Positions 10,295 to 19,180 of a stretch of 40,528 nt of DNA are shown here, one piece after another (position 1 is the stretch's first letter; the number at the start of each line of letters is the position of its first letter). Under the pieces are notes generated by a model. That model searched no databases. It had not been told where the DNA came from and saw only the letters and a program-made list of their open reading frames with translations. The stretch is from Mesotaenium endlicherianum (taxonomy: Eukaryota > Streptophyta > Zygnematophyceae > Zygnematales > Mesotaeniaceae): assembly GCA_009602735.1 (NCBI GenBank), contig WELA01000853.1, forward strand, positions 45,770 through 86,297, read 5' to 3'. Position numbers and translations under genes: made by a program.

Positions 10295-11971
10295 TTAAGG
10301 GGTTGTTCCTGGGGCTTCAGGATCAGGAGACGGAGATCTGGACCTAGATCTGGACAGCCCTCTAGGTCTGTCAGCTGGCCTTCTAAAGAACCCTGTTTGC
10401 TCTAAAGTTGGCCCTCGAGGAGAACGGAGGATGGTGGCCTGCTCTTCAACCACTTGGGTGTTGATTCCCACATAGACAGGCATTCCAGTAGGATGCTGAA
10501 ATACATTGGCTAGAGGTACATGCCCCTGAGCGGAGGGGGAGGCTGGCATACCTCTGGCCCACCCGCGTGTCCCTCTTCTGGCACCCCTGTCCTCTGGGGA
10601 TTTCTGTCTGTGTCTGCTGCCCAGTACAGTCAGATCAGCTTCTTCCCCTGCTTGGGCAGGTGGGCTGGGGGAGCGAGCGCGGGGTCCAGTTGTCGCCATA
10701 ACGGGGATCACATTCCACACACCTGATCGTGGTTCTTTAGGAAGTGCCACTGCCTGTCCCTGGGTATCCTGAGTACCTGCTGCTGATGCTTCTCCTCTGC
10801 CTTGTTCTTCTTCCTCATCCTCCTCATCCTCCTCCTCGGAGAGAGTAGGGGTCTCGTCCACTAAGTCGTCCTGCTCCCTAGTAGACATGGAGTAGTCTAC
10901 CGACCTCCCTTTCTTAGGGCGCGCTGGAGGTTGCTTGGCCTTCAGCCTACTGATATCTATCCGGCCTGCATTCTTTGCCCATTTGACAAAGGCATGCTTT
11001 CCCTTAGAGAAGTACTCTCTTCCCCTCCTCCTATGTTCCTTGGTCTCTGCATTCATATTGCTCAGGCATCCATTCAGCCTGGGGTCCCAAGGGGCAATGT
11101 GAGGTGGTAGGATGAGATAGCCGTCTAGGCCATAGTGGAAGTCATCCGGTTGGGCTCGGTCACACTCCTGCTTCTTATTTGTGACGGTCATCCACCTCCA
11201 GTCTGTTGGCTGCTGGTAGTACTGGGGTCCGTGCTCAGCCTTCCTCAGTTTACACGGGAACCAGTGGGGAGAGAACATCTGCTGTCCTGCTTCCCTGGCC
11301 AAGTACTCCCAGCTCCTTCTCTCAACTTCATTGTAAGCTGGCAGGAGTGTGAGGTAGAATACCGTATCCTTAAAGCTATCGGGCCGCATGCTCACCATCC
11401 GGATGAGTCTCTGATCTCCCACTATTCCCGGTATGGGGACCGGCTTGTCCTCTGAATCATCTGCGAGATACCGGGCCTGCTCTGCTGTATAGCCCACCAT
11501 CTTAGCATAATCTTCGTAAAGGACCACGCCGGTGTGTGTCTCGATGTACCTGTCCAGTGCTGTAGCTCCTTCCTTCTGTAGCAGTGTTGTCTGTTCCAGC
11601 CTGTTGATCTCCTGGGCTGCCAGCAATGCTTCCTTCAGGTTATCGAAGTTTTGGCCACCCACCACAGTATACCTGTAAGTGGCCAAGCTCTTCTGTCTGT
11701 CCGCTTCAATCTTTTTTCTTTTCTCCTCTTCTGCCGCTGCCGCTTCTTCTTGCTGTTTCTTCTGTCTCTCCTCCTCAGCCTTCCTGAGGTTTTCCGCTTC
11801 CTGATCCTTCTTCCTCTGTGCCTCTTCTGCCGCCTCTTGTTGTTTGCGGACCCTTTCTTGTTCTCTCCTGGTGAGGGACGTCGCCGCCAGCTCCTTCTGG
11901 TATTGCTCCATTGTCCTCCTGGCTTCTTCTGCCTTGCGCTTTCTGTCCTCCTTTTGTGTGGTGGGCGCCAT
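10295..11971 (-). CDS. Element B ORF3, unknown coiled-coil/RS-tailed protein
   Basis: 558 codons from the ATG at 11971. I do not recognise the family. Residues 1-115 are a highly charged coiled coil (Glu/Lys/Arg/Gln with Ala). Residues about 120-345 form a compact domain with conserved stretches VLYEDYAKMVGYT, DSFKDT, NEVERRSWEYLARE, DWRWMT and LPPHIAPWDPR. An acidic run (EEEDEEDEEEEQ) follows near 390-410, then a Pro-rich part, then an RS-rich end (SRSRSRSPSP). There is no signal peptide, membrane span or protease motif, so it does not look like an envelope protein. The start is one base after a CAG acceptor with an upstream TACTAAC, suggesting a spliced subgenomic mRNA. An out-of-frame homologue occurs in element C. 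RNA binding or nuclear targeting is a guess from the tail only. Confidence 0.85.
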   Translation of the reverse strand: MAPTTQKEDRKRKAEEARRTMEQYQKELAATSLTRREQERVRKQQEAAEEAQRKKDQEAENLRKAEEERQKKQQEEAAAAEEEKRKKIEADRQKSLATYRYTVVGGQNFDNLKEALLAAQEINRLEQTTLLQKEGATALDRYIETHTGVVLYEDYAKMVGYTAEQARYLADDSEDKPVPIPGIVGDQRLIRMVSMRPDSFKDTVFYLTLLPAYNEVERRSWEYLAREAGQQMFSPHWFPCKLRKAEHGPQYYQQPTDWRWMTVTNKKQECDRAQPDDFHYGLDGYLILPPHIAPWDPRLNGCLSNMNAETKEHRRRGREYFSKGKHAFVKWAKNAGRIDISRLKAKQPPARPKKGRSVDYSMSTREQDDLVDETPTLSEEEDEEDEEEEQGRGEASAAGTQDTQGQAVALPKEPRSGVWNVIPVMATTGPRARSPSPPAQAGEEADLTVLGSRHRQKSPEDRGARRGTRGWARGMPASPSAQGHVPLANVFQHPTGMPVYVGINTQVVEEQATILRSPRGPTLEQTGFFRRPADRPRGLSRSRSRSPSPDPEAPGTTP

Positions 11972-12002
11972 CCTGCACATGTAACCAGGGCACAAGTTAG
12001 TA
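11972..12002 (-). promoter_or_regulatory. Putative branch point and 3' splice site for ORF3
   Basis: The element strand has TACTAAC (12002-11996), then 24 bases from the branch A to a TGTGCAG acceptor ending at 11973, then G and the ORF3 ATG. Element C keeps the CAG|GATG arrangement at 26052-26058. A GTAAGG directly after the gag ATG (17499-17494) is a possible donor, but it would place that ATG out of frame with ORF3. Confidence 0.5.
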
Positions 12003-12238
12003 GGATATGGACCTTTGTCATAGGGATTGCAGGAAGTATGTTAGTATTTAGTATAGTGGCTTCGCTGCTGTTTACCTTACAGGATGATTGCTAAAAGTTG
12101 ACGTAGTTGCGATGCGCTACACATAAACGTATGAGTGTGTTTTTATCGCTCTCGCTCACTAACTGTCATATATTTTCCCCTCCAACTTAAATGGAGACAG
12201 GACCGCCTGTCACCTTCCCGTGTCAACTGAAATGACAG
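12003..12238 (-). other. Pol-ORF3 spacer with an internal polypurine tract
   Basis: Noncoding spacer. At 12177-12190 the element strand reads TTAAGTTGGAGGGG, a copy of the 3' polypurine tract core. Element C has the same arrangement at 26283-26295 plus a diverged copy at 26352-26363. Confidence 0.65.
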
Positions 12239-15200
12239 TTATGGAGGGACTCCAGCGGCCCGAAGGTGGAACCGTGTCAACGCCCCTTTGGCATTGGTCA
12301 AGTGGTCCTTAAACTCCCAAGTGTCCCCAGAGGCATCGTAACCCTTCCATCGAATGAGGTATTTCATGACATATTTAGACGATCGACGGACCGAGCGAGC
12401 GTCTAAAATCTCATCGACCTCATATTCCTCAGGGTCGCCGTCCCGGACAGCGGGGACCGGTCCCGGTTGGACAGGGAACCGACCTGTGAACAGTGTATCA
12501 CCTTTGATGTACGGTTCCAGGAAGGAGACATTAAAGACCGGGTGCCCCTTGTATTCAGCTGACATGTTCAGTTTGTAAGCATTCTGACCGACACGACGGA
12601 CCACCGAATATGGACCGACCCAGACAGGGCCAAGCTTTTTCTTGACCACACCAGGGAGGTACAGGTGCTGAGAATGCAGTTTGACTAAATCCCCCTTGGA
12701 AAATGTCAGTTCCCGACGGTGTTGATTAGCGTATTTTTGTTGGTTTTCTTGGGCCGTGTGCAAGTTTCGTTGGACTTCTGACAGGGTGTCAGCAAACTCC
12801 TGAGTTAACTGGAGGGAGACCGGGTTGTCAATCCCTTCAGGGTGAGTTAAAGATTCCCCTAGCACATCTAGAGGAGACTTAGGGACTCTACCCAGGCTGA
12901 GTTCAAAAGGAGTTTTGCCCGTTGACGCGTGCACCGCACTGTTGACCGCAAACTGAATTTGAGGCAACAGGTCATCCCAATTATCTTGTTTTTGGTTAAT
13001 ATATGCTCTCAGCACCTCCTGCAGAACTCGGTTAGTTCTTTCAGTCTGCCCATCAGTCTGAGGGTGGTTTGCTGTGCTGAGCAGCTGTTTGACTCCCATT
13101 AACCCCATTAAAGCTCTCCAGAACTTAGAGGTGAATTTTGAGTCTCTGTCTGAGATGATATTAGAAGGGAGCCCATGTTGGCATACTACATGGTTGTAAA
13201 ACTGTCTCGCTGTTTCGAGTGCAGTCACTTTGACAGTTGTGGGGATAAAAATGACCATTTTTGTCAGTTTATCCACGACTACCAGTATTGAATCATGCCC
13301 GTTGGCAGTTCTTGGTAGTGAGACCACCCAGTCCATGGATATAGTTTCCCAGCGTCCCGCTGGGATGGGTAGCGGTTGCAAGAGACCTCCGGGTGGTGTG
13401 TGCCGAGACTTATTTCTCTGACACTGGTCACAGGACTTGACATATTTCAAGACCTCCCGGGGTAACCCCTCCCAATGATAATGTTTTGCCAGTTTGCCAA
13501 CAGTTTTGGCCTGCCCCAAATGTCCACCCAGGAGACTGTCATGAGCTTGACTCAGTAAGAGAGACCTTATTTCCAAGTTATTAGGAATGACCAGCTTCAG
13601 CCTGCCTGAAGTGGTTTCAGTCACCCAGACCCCTCCCTTGAGCTTATACCCGAGTGCAGTAGCACGACACACACCAGTAGTGGGGCTGGGCTCAAATGTT
13701 GGGTCAGAAAGGTAGGCTTTCCTAAGTTGTTCAAGGAAGGACTTTTTCACCTTTAGTGAAGTGAGTGCACACAGGACTTTATCTACAGCATGCTGACTAA
13801 AGTTCCTTTCTTGCAAGTCAGGTCTTCTAGAGAGTGCATCAGCAGGATTCAACTTCCCTGGTTTGTAGTCGATCTGGACTTGGAACTGCTCCAGCATCTG
13901 GCTCCAGCGGTTCTCCCTCCTCGACAGCTTGGACTTCTTCTGAAAGTGGGTCAGAGCTAGATGATCTGTAATCACCTTAAAAGCTTTACCATGTAAGTAT
14001 GCTCTCCACTGTTTGAGTACATGAATGATAGCTAGCAGCTCTTTATCATGCACTGAGTAATTAATCTCCGCTGGATTAAATTTCATAGACTCATACAACA
14101 CAGGATGCCACTCCTGCCGTACCTTACCATCCTTTGTGGTTTTGTCAGCAGGCTGCAACAAAATAGCACCCATGGCAAAATCAGAGGCATCAGTAACCAC
14201 CTGCACCGGTTTGCTGGGGTCATACACGGCTAGCACTGGGGCAGAACAAAGGGCATCTTTAAGGGTCTGGAAGGCAGCCTGCTGCTCTTCCCCCCACACA
14301 TACCCGATGTCTTTCTTAGTAAGGTCAGTCAGTTTACTGGCCTTTGTGGAATAATTCTCAATAAATCTCCTATAGTAGTTAGCCAACCCGAGGAAGGATC
14401 TAACTTCAGAGACAGACTGTGGTACTGGCCAGTCCCTTATGGTCTGGACTTTCTTAGGATCCACACTGATGCCCTCTTTACTGACAACGTGGCCTAAGAA
14501 TTCAATACTTTCCTTAAAGAAATCACACTTGCTCATTTTAGCATACAAGTGATTTTTCCGCAGAGTGTCCAGCACTTTCTTTAAGTGTTCAGTGTGCTGA
14601 GCTTCATCTTTAGAGAAAATTAAAATATCATCCAGGAAAACTTGCACAAACTTATCCAAATAAGGTCTGAAAATGTCATTCATAGCACCCATAAAGGTAG
14701 CAGGAGCATTAGTCAGTCCAAATGGCATCACGTTGAACTCATAGTGTCCATAACGTGTGCGGAAAGCAGTCTTGTGTTCATCCCCCTCAGCAATTCTGAT
14801 TTGATGATAACCACTCTTGAGATCTATCTTACTGAACACCTTAGCGCCAGACAGGGTATCAAGCAAGTCCTCGATTCTGGGTAAAGCATACTTGTTCTTT
14901 ACTGTAATTCTGTTCAGGGCTCTGTAATCCACACACATCCGCATACTGCCATCCTTTTTCTTAACAAATAGGATAGGTGCGCCGTACGGTGATTTACTGG
15001 GAGAAATGTAACCATTTTCCTCCAGCTCTGCAATCTGTGTTTTCAACTCCTCGCTCTCCAAATAAGACAAGCCATAAGTGCGTTGCCAGGGTGGCTGGCT
15101 ACCAGGTAATAGATCAATCCTATGATCTACTTCCCTTTTAGGGGGTAGTCCTGGAGGCATGTTAAACACATCAGTGTACTGAGCAACAATTTTTGCAGCA

Positions 15201-15955
15201 GTAGGGTGCTCCGGAGGGCTTACCTTTTTCTCAACCACTTCTTCAGGTTGAGGAGGTACCTCTCTTAGCAGCAGACAGAACATTCTGTCTTCCTTCTGGT
15301 TCCAGCTTTTGACGAACTCCATTGCATTCAGCAACTTGCATCCTTCTGGAAGCCTCTTCTTTTCCTTCATTTGCCATCCACACAGGACAAGAGGAAGAGC
15401 ACTGGTGGGTGCCAAGTCAGTCTGCCCATCACTGGCTCCTCTCACTTTAACTGTACCTCTGCTCCAACACACTTCAGCTTGATGTCTATTAAGCCAGGAC
15501 CTGCCTAGCACGAGATCATAAAAGCCAGTGTTGAGTACCTCAAATGTAAGCGTTTCAGTTAGAACTGCAATGCCAGAACCTAACTGGACCTCAATAGGCT
15601 TGGTTATAACTCCTCCCGGGATACTTGAGGCATCTCCAAGGAATATTTTTCTATTCCCTTGGGTGACAGTAGGCAGCCTTAGCCGCTTAACTAAGTCCTT
15701 GTGGATAAAAGTATGTGACGCCCCTCCGTCAACAAATGCCCTCACCTTCCTACCTGCAATCATGCAATGCAGTAGGATAGGGGGGACTGTCTTTTCCTGA
15801 CTTTCGCATTGTTCTCCTGACGTAGCAAAGAAATGTTGGACATCAGGTGGAACAAGAGCATCCAGAGTGTGCACTCTCTGGACGTCTATATTACTGATGG
15901 TCTCCTTTATCTGTTTGTCAGGCATGCATAGTGAATCCAGTTCAGCAGGACCCAT
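12239..15955 (-). CDS. pol: Element B Pol: protease, RT, RNase H, integrase, chromodomain
   Basis: 1238 codons from the first Met, but the frame is open for 29 more codons up to the slippery site at 16042-16048, so the product is probably Gag-Pol. Protease: VDGGAS at 75-80 (Gly where Ser or Thr is usual) and LVLGRSWL near 148-155. [11 protein letters not shown] at about 410 and FLDD at 440-443. RNase H starts at VVTDAS. Integrase has a zinc site ([13 protein letters not shown]), then MDWVV, SDRDSKF and the GQTERTN glutamate. C-terminus: a chromodomain ([18 protein letters not shown]). No stops or frameshifts. It is closely related to the broken pol of element C, and more distantly to element A pol. 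Confidence 0.96.
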   Translation of the reverse strand: MGPAELDSLCMPDKQIKETISNIDVQRVHTLDALVPPDVQHFFATSGEQCESQEKTVPPILLHCMIAGRKVRAFVDGGASHTFIHKDLVKRLRLPTVTQGNRKIFLGDASSIPGGVITKPIEVQLGSGIAVLTETLTFEVLNTGFYDLVLGRSWLNRHQAEVCWSRGTVKVRGASDGQTDLAPTSALPLVLCGWQMKEKKRLPEGCKLLNAMEFVKSWNQKEDRMFCLLLREVPPQPEEVVEKKVSPPEHPTAAKIVAQYTDVFNMPPGLPPKREVDHRIDLLPGSQPPWQRTYGLSYLESEELKTQIAELEENGYISPSKSPYGAPILFVKKKDGSMRMCVDYRALNRITVKNKYALPRIEDLLDTLSGAKVFSKIDLKSGYHQIRIAEGDEHKTAFRTRYGHYEFNVMPFGLTNAPATFMGAMNDIFRPYLDKFVQVFLDDILIFSKDEAQHTEHLKKVLDTLRKNHLYAKMSKCDFFKESIEFLGHVVSKEGISVDPKKVQTIRDWPVPQSVSEVRSFLGLANYYRRFIENYSTKASKLTDLTKKDIGYVWGEEQQAAFQTLKDALCSAPVLAVYDPSKPVQVVTDASDFAMGAILLQPADKTTKDGKVRQEWHPVLYESMKFNPAEINYSVHDKELLAIIHVLKQWRAYLHGKAFKVITDHLALTHFQKKSKLSRRENRWSQMLEQFQVQIDYKPGKLNPADALSRRPDLQERNFSQHAVDKVLCALTSLKVKKSFLEQLRKAYLSDPTFEPSPTTGVCRATALGYKLKGGVWVTETTSGRLKLVIPNNLEIRSLLLSQAHDSLLGGHLGQAKTVGKLAKHYHWEGLPREVLKYVKSCDQCQRNKSRHTPPGGLLQPLPIPAGRWETISMDWVVSLPRTANGHDSILVVVDKLTKMVIFIPTTVKVTALETARQFYNHVVCQHGLPSNIISDRDSKFTSKFWRALMGLMGVKQLLSTANHPQTDGQTERTNRVLQEVLRAYINQKQDNWDDLLPQIQFAVNSAVHASTGKTPFELSLGRVPKSPLDVLGESLTHPEGIDNPVSLQLTQEFADTLSEVQRNLHTAQENQQKYANQHRRELTFSKGDLVKLHSQHLYLPGVVKKKLGPVWVGPYSVVRRVGQNAYKLNMSAEYKGHPVFNVSFLEPYIKGDTLFTGRFPVQPGPVPAVRDGDPEEYEVDEILDARSVRRSSKYVMKYLIRWKGYDASGDTWEFKDHLTNAKGALTRFHLRAAGVPP

Positions 15956-16023
15956 AATACCTGCTACGAGGGCAGCTAGTGACGACTCACTATCTCTAGC
16001 ATCCTCACAGTCAGTAGACTGGA

Positions 16024-17502
16024 TTACTGACTGTTGCTGTCTTTTAAAGGCTGGTCTTTTCTCTCGACCTTAGGCAGGTGCTTGACCGGACACTGTTCTC
16101 TGTAGTGGCCTTTCTGCTGACAATGGTAGCAAGTAGATTTTGCTGAGGCTGGTCTCGGCTTAGTCCTACCACCACCCCTTCCATAGCCACCTCGAGAGGG
16201 ACCACCTCTACCTCTAGACTGAATAGCATTGTACTCATACTCATATTCATCACCCTGATTATCCTCAGCCTGGTCTCCTTCAACTGCATTGTAGGAACCG
16301 TGGGGCTTTTTGACAATCTTAGACACCAAAGCGTTACTCTGGCGCTTGTGATTGAACTGCTGCTGATCCCAGGCGTCAGCATCCTGGATCAAGTCAGCCA
16401 GTTTCTCATACTTTTTCTCAGCAAAATGACCAGAGACCTCGGATTTCAAGCCATACCTGAAGTATGCTATCCTATACCGTTCTGGCAAATCAGGCTGCTT
16501 CATCATGTTCTCTTGGAACTTTTGAGCAAACTCAGCAACTGAAGTGGTCTGCTTCAGTGTCAGGGAGATCATCGCATAGATAGCTTTCTCCTGCTGGTTG
16601 ATGACATCAAACTTCTCATGCAACTTCTCGACAAACTCTACCCACGTAGGGTCACCGAGTTGCCGAGCCTTACGCTCTTCCTTCCAGTAAAGCCACCAGT
16701 CTGCGGCACTGCCTTTCAGTAGCGCACCGGTGTGCCTGACCTTCTCGTAATCTTGCAGTTCTGGGTAGTTCTCCAGCCACTGCTCAACATCCGCGAGAAA
16801 CTTGATCAGGTAATATTTTCTGTTTCCCTCAGGATCATAGTCCTGGGGAGGTTTCGGCTTGGGCTTACTAGGCCCTCGGCCACCACCACTAGTGGTGTGA
16901 GACCCCAGTTGGTCTCTGTCCCGGAGTAGGGACATTATGATTCTTTTGTCCTCCTGCTGGGACTGATACATGGTCGCCATTTGCGACTGCATCTGAACGA
17001 ACAATGCTCCCAAGTCTACATTTTGGGGTGGTAGATTAGCAAATGCAGCAGCAGCATTGGCATCTACTCGCTGAGTAGTGTCCTCAACAATCCCTCTTGC
17101 TCCTGCAGCAGCAATTCCTGCCGCATTCAGCCGGTCACGTATTTGACCTAGGGGTACATTGAGTTGTACGGCAGGAGGTGGGTTCAGAACATTGGCCCTT
17201 GATGCCATAAGTTCTTCAACAGTGCGCTCGTCAGCTGGCTGTCCTTCCCTCCTTTGTATATCTTCAGCGGCCTTTGCTACTTGTTCAGCTTCTAGTCTGG
17301 CTATCTCCTCCTCAGCTTGCTGAGCTGCGACTGAGGCAATAGCAGCTGCCTCATCTGCAGCCTCCCTAGCTGCAGTATCCGCTACTGCTTCCGAATAGGT
17401 ACGGTTTCCCGCTACATGGCTTTCCGCCTGGTTTTCGACATTCTCGTTATCCTGGTTCTCCATGTCTCGGGAGTTGCTAGTTTGAGACCTTGTCCTTACC
17501 AT
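16024..17502 (-). CDS. gag: Element B Gag
   Basis: 492 codons, ATG 34 bp from the 5' LTR. The N-terminus is acidic and Ala/Glu-rich (about 25-100). The Gag domain lies near 225-400: [24 protein letters not shown] and [13 protein letters not shown] are typical of Ty3/gypsy Gag. An Arg/Gly-rich linker ([16 protein letters not shown]) precedes a single zinc knuckle, [14 protein letters not shown], at about 458-471. The frame ends 5 codons after the slippery heptamer used to enter pol. It is intact. A 42-codon remnant of its homologue survives in element C at 32041-32166. Confidence 0.94.
   Translation of the reverse strand: MVRTRSQTSNSRDMENQDNENVENQAESHVAGNRTYSEAVADTAAREAADEAAAIASVAAQQAEEEIARLEAEQVAKAAEDIQRREGQPADERTVEELMASRANVLNPPPAVQLNVPLGQIRDRLNAAGIAAAGARGIVEDTTQRVDANAAAAFANLPPQNVDLGALFVQMQSQMATMYQSQQEDKRIIMSLLRDRDQLGSHTTSGGGRGPSKPKPKPPQDYDPEGNRKYYLIKFLADVEQWLENYPELQDYEKVRHTGALLKGSAADWWLYWKEERKARQLGDPTWVEFVEKLHEKFDVINQQEKAIYAMISLTLKQTTSVAEFAQKFQENMMKQPDLPERYRIAYFRYGLKSEVSGHFAEKKYEKLADLIQDADAWDQQQFNHKRQSNALVSKIVKKPHGSYNAVEGDQAEDNQGDEYEYEYNAIQSRGRGGPSRGGYGRGGGRTKPRPASAKSTCYHCQQKGHYREQCPVKHLPKVERKDQPLKDSNSQ
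16042..16048 (-). promoter_or_regulatory. Gag-Pol -1 frameshift site, T TTA AAA
   Basis: The Gag codons read CCT TTA AAA GAC, giving heptamer T TTA AAA. Slipping -1 gives TTT AAA AGA CAG and then the pol frame without a stop. The TTAA inside this heptamer is where piggyBac inserted in element C. Confidence 0.85.
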
Positions 17503-17523
17503 ACAAAGAAGACTGTGATAACT

Positions 17524-17535
17524 GCTCCGATACCA
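17524..17535 (-). promoter_or_regulatory. Element B primer-binding site
   Basis: TGGTATCGGAGC on the element strand, one base from the 5' LTR. It is identical to the sites in elements A (8663-8674) and C (32188-32199). Confidence 0.85.
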
Positions 17536-17536
17536 C

Positions 17537-18281
17537 TGAAATGAATCGACTTACCAAATAGGCGATTAACAATTAATAAAGATCTTTATATCAGCAAGTA
17601 ATCTTTATGGTATTTCCGTTAACTAGTTAAACGGCAAAGGACAATACACTAGCAGGGAATAATACTCGTAAGTCAAATGCGAGTAAACTAGCATCAATAA
17701 TGCAAATCAGTAAACTCATACATAAGCAAGGTTAGAAGACAGTGCGTATCAATGGCTTCTCGCCTTGGATTCAGATCTCTCTCAGTAAGCTGTACAAGAG
17801 AGTTGGCCTCGTTTCCGAATGCCGAACTCGAGAGCAATGCCTAGCATATGTACATGGAATGAGTTTACTGTTCAACGGTCAGTGCGATGGCACCGCCTAC
17901 CCGGGAGTTAACCACGTTGGTAGGACCTCGGTTAACCAAATCCACCGCCATCTCCCATCATCCCGAATAGCCATCCATCATGGGGATGTCATCTGGCCAT
18001 TCCTCTAGCAGGTGGTACTTAGATGCATATCAAGGCAGTTCGCTGCTACCGAGCACGGAAGTCAGCTGGCTGTCAAAGAATGTGTCAGCAAGCTGACTTA
18101 AGTTGACTTCAGCCTGCTGCTTTTGGCCGAGTCATTAAACTGATAATTATGTAAAGTCCAGCAGACTGATTATTAACTAAAGTTCAGCAGGCTGACTACT
18201 AACTAAAGTTCAGCAGGCTGAACTAAATTAACTATTATATTTAAATGAATATTATATCTACTAATATACTGATTCATTACA
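17537..18281 (-). repeat. Element B 5' LTR
   Basis: 745 bp. It matches the 3' LTR except for about ten substitutions and one extra 26-bp tandem copy of an AGTTCAGCAGGCTGA-type unit near 18180-18210. The hairpin is at 18061-18097. Confidence 0.95.
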
Positions 18282-18849
18282 ATTAATCATACAATCAATA
18301 AACTCATACATAAACAAGGTTAGTAAGTAGTTCGTGCAACGGCTTGCAGACTTATATTCAAATATTGTCTCAATAGTATGTACAAAGAGTTGGCCTTCTT
18401 TTCGAATACCAAATTCCGTATTAATACCTAGCATATGTACATGGAAAGAGTTATACTGTTCATCGGGTAGTGCGATGGCACTGCCTACCTGGGAGTTAAC
18501 TACGTCGGCAAGACCATGGCTAACCAAGTCCACAGCCATCTCCCATTATTCCAAATTGCCATCCGCCTAAGGCGTCATTAGGCCATTCATCTAGCATATT
18601 ACACTTAGATGCATCATTAGACGGTTCGCTAGTATCGCTTGAAAGTTGAGGTGATCAGCTGAGTGTCAAAGAATGCGTCAGCAAGCAGATCTAAGTTGAC
18701 TTCAGCTAACTGTCTTTAGCAGAGTCATCACACTAAATAAAAGTTTAAGTCCAGCAGACTGAGTATTAACCGAAGTTTAGCAAATTGGACTTAATTAAGT
18801 ACTGCATTTAATTGAATCATTATATCTAACAATTTACAAATAAATTACA
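18282..18849 (+). repeat. Old B-family LTR, right part, split by element B
   Basis: It continues from 9462 and runs to the LTR end (AATTTACAAATAAATTACA). Diverged but colinear with the element B LTR through the hairpin region at about 18651-18688. Confidence 0.75.
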
Positions 18850-19180
18850 GGAAGTAATGCTCACAAGTCAAATGCTAGTAGGGAGCATCATTCATGCAAT
18901 CACTATACTCATTCATACAAGAGGCTAATAAACTATTCTTGTAACGGCTTGCAGCCTTGGATTTTGATATTCCCTCAGCAGTTTGTACAGAGAGTTGGCC
19001 TTGTTTTTAAACGCCAAACACAATAGCAATCTTAGCATATGTACATGGAAAGAGTTCTACTGTTCAACGGCAATTACGATGGCACCGTTTGGAGTTAATA
19101 AGGTTGGTAAGACCTTGGCTAATCAAATTTACAGCCATCTCCCATCATCTCAAATCGCCATCCGCCTAAGGCATCATCTG
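18850..19180 (+). repeat. Further decayed B-family LTR fragment
   Basis: Colinear with the middle of the B LTR (the GCAATCACTATACTC, CTTGCAGCCTTGGAT, CATATGTACATGGAAAGAG and CCATCTCCCATCATC blocks). Both ends are missing. Confidence 0.6.

Larger units (their letters stand above)
9463..18281 (-). mobile_element. Element B: full-length chromovirus with a third ORF
   Basis: An 8.8-kb minus-strand element with exact 5-bp target duplications ATTAA (9458-9462 and 18282-18286). Order in its own sense: 5' LTR (17537-18281), primer site, gag (17502-16024), pol in the -1 frame (to 12239), an internal polypurine tract, ORF3 (11971-10295), the 3' polypurine tract, and the 3' LTR (9463-10181). Over the shared length the LTRs differ at about ten positions by my count, plus one 26-bp tandem unit present only in the 5' copy. 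All three coding regions are open. It is inserted in an older LTR of its own family. A third ORF downstream of pol is unusual for chromoviruses. Confidence 0.95.

Noticed and set aside
10295..11971. ORF3 as a retroviral-type envelope gene
   Set aside because: Position fits, but there is no signal peptide, furin-like site, fusion peptide or membrane segment; it ends in an RS-rich tail.
11651..12094. A 147-codon hydrophobic plus-strand frame
   Set aside because: Shadow of the charged coiled-coil coding strand of ORF3; Glu/Lys codons read as Leu/Phe on the other strand.
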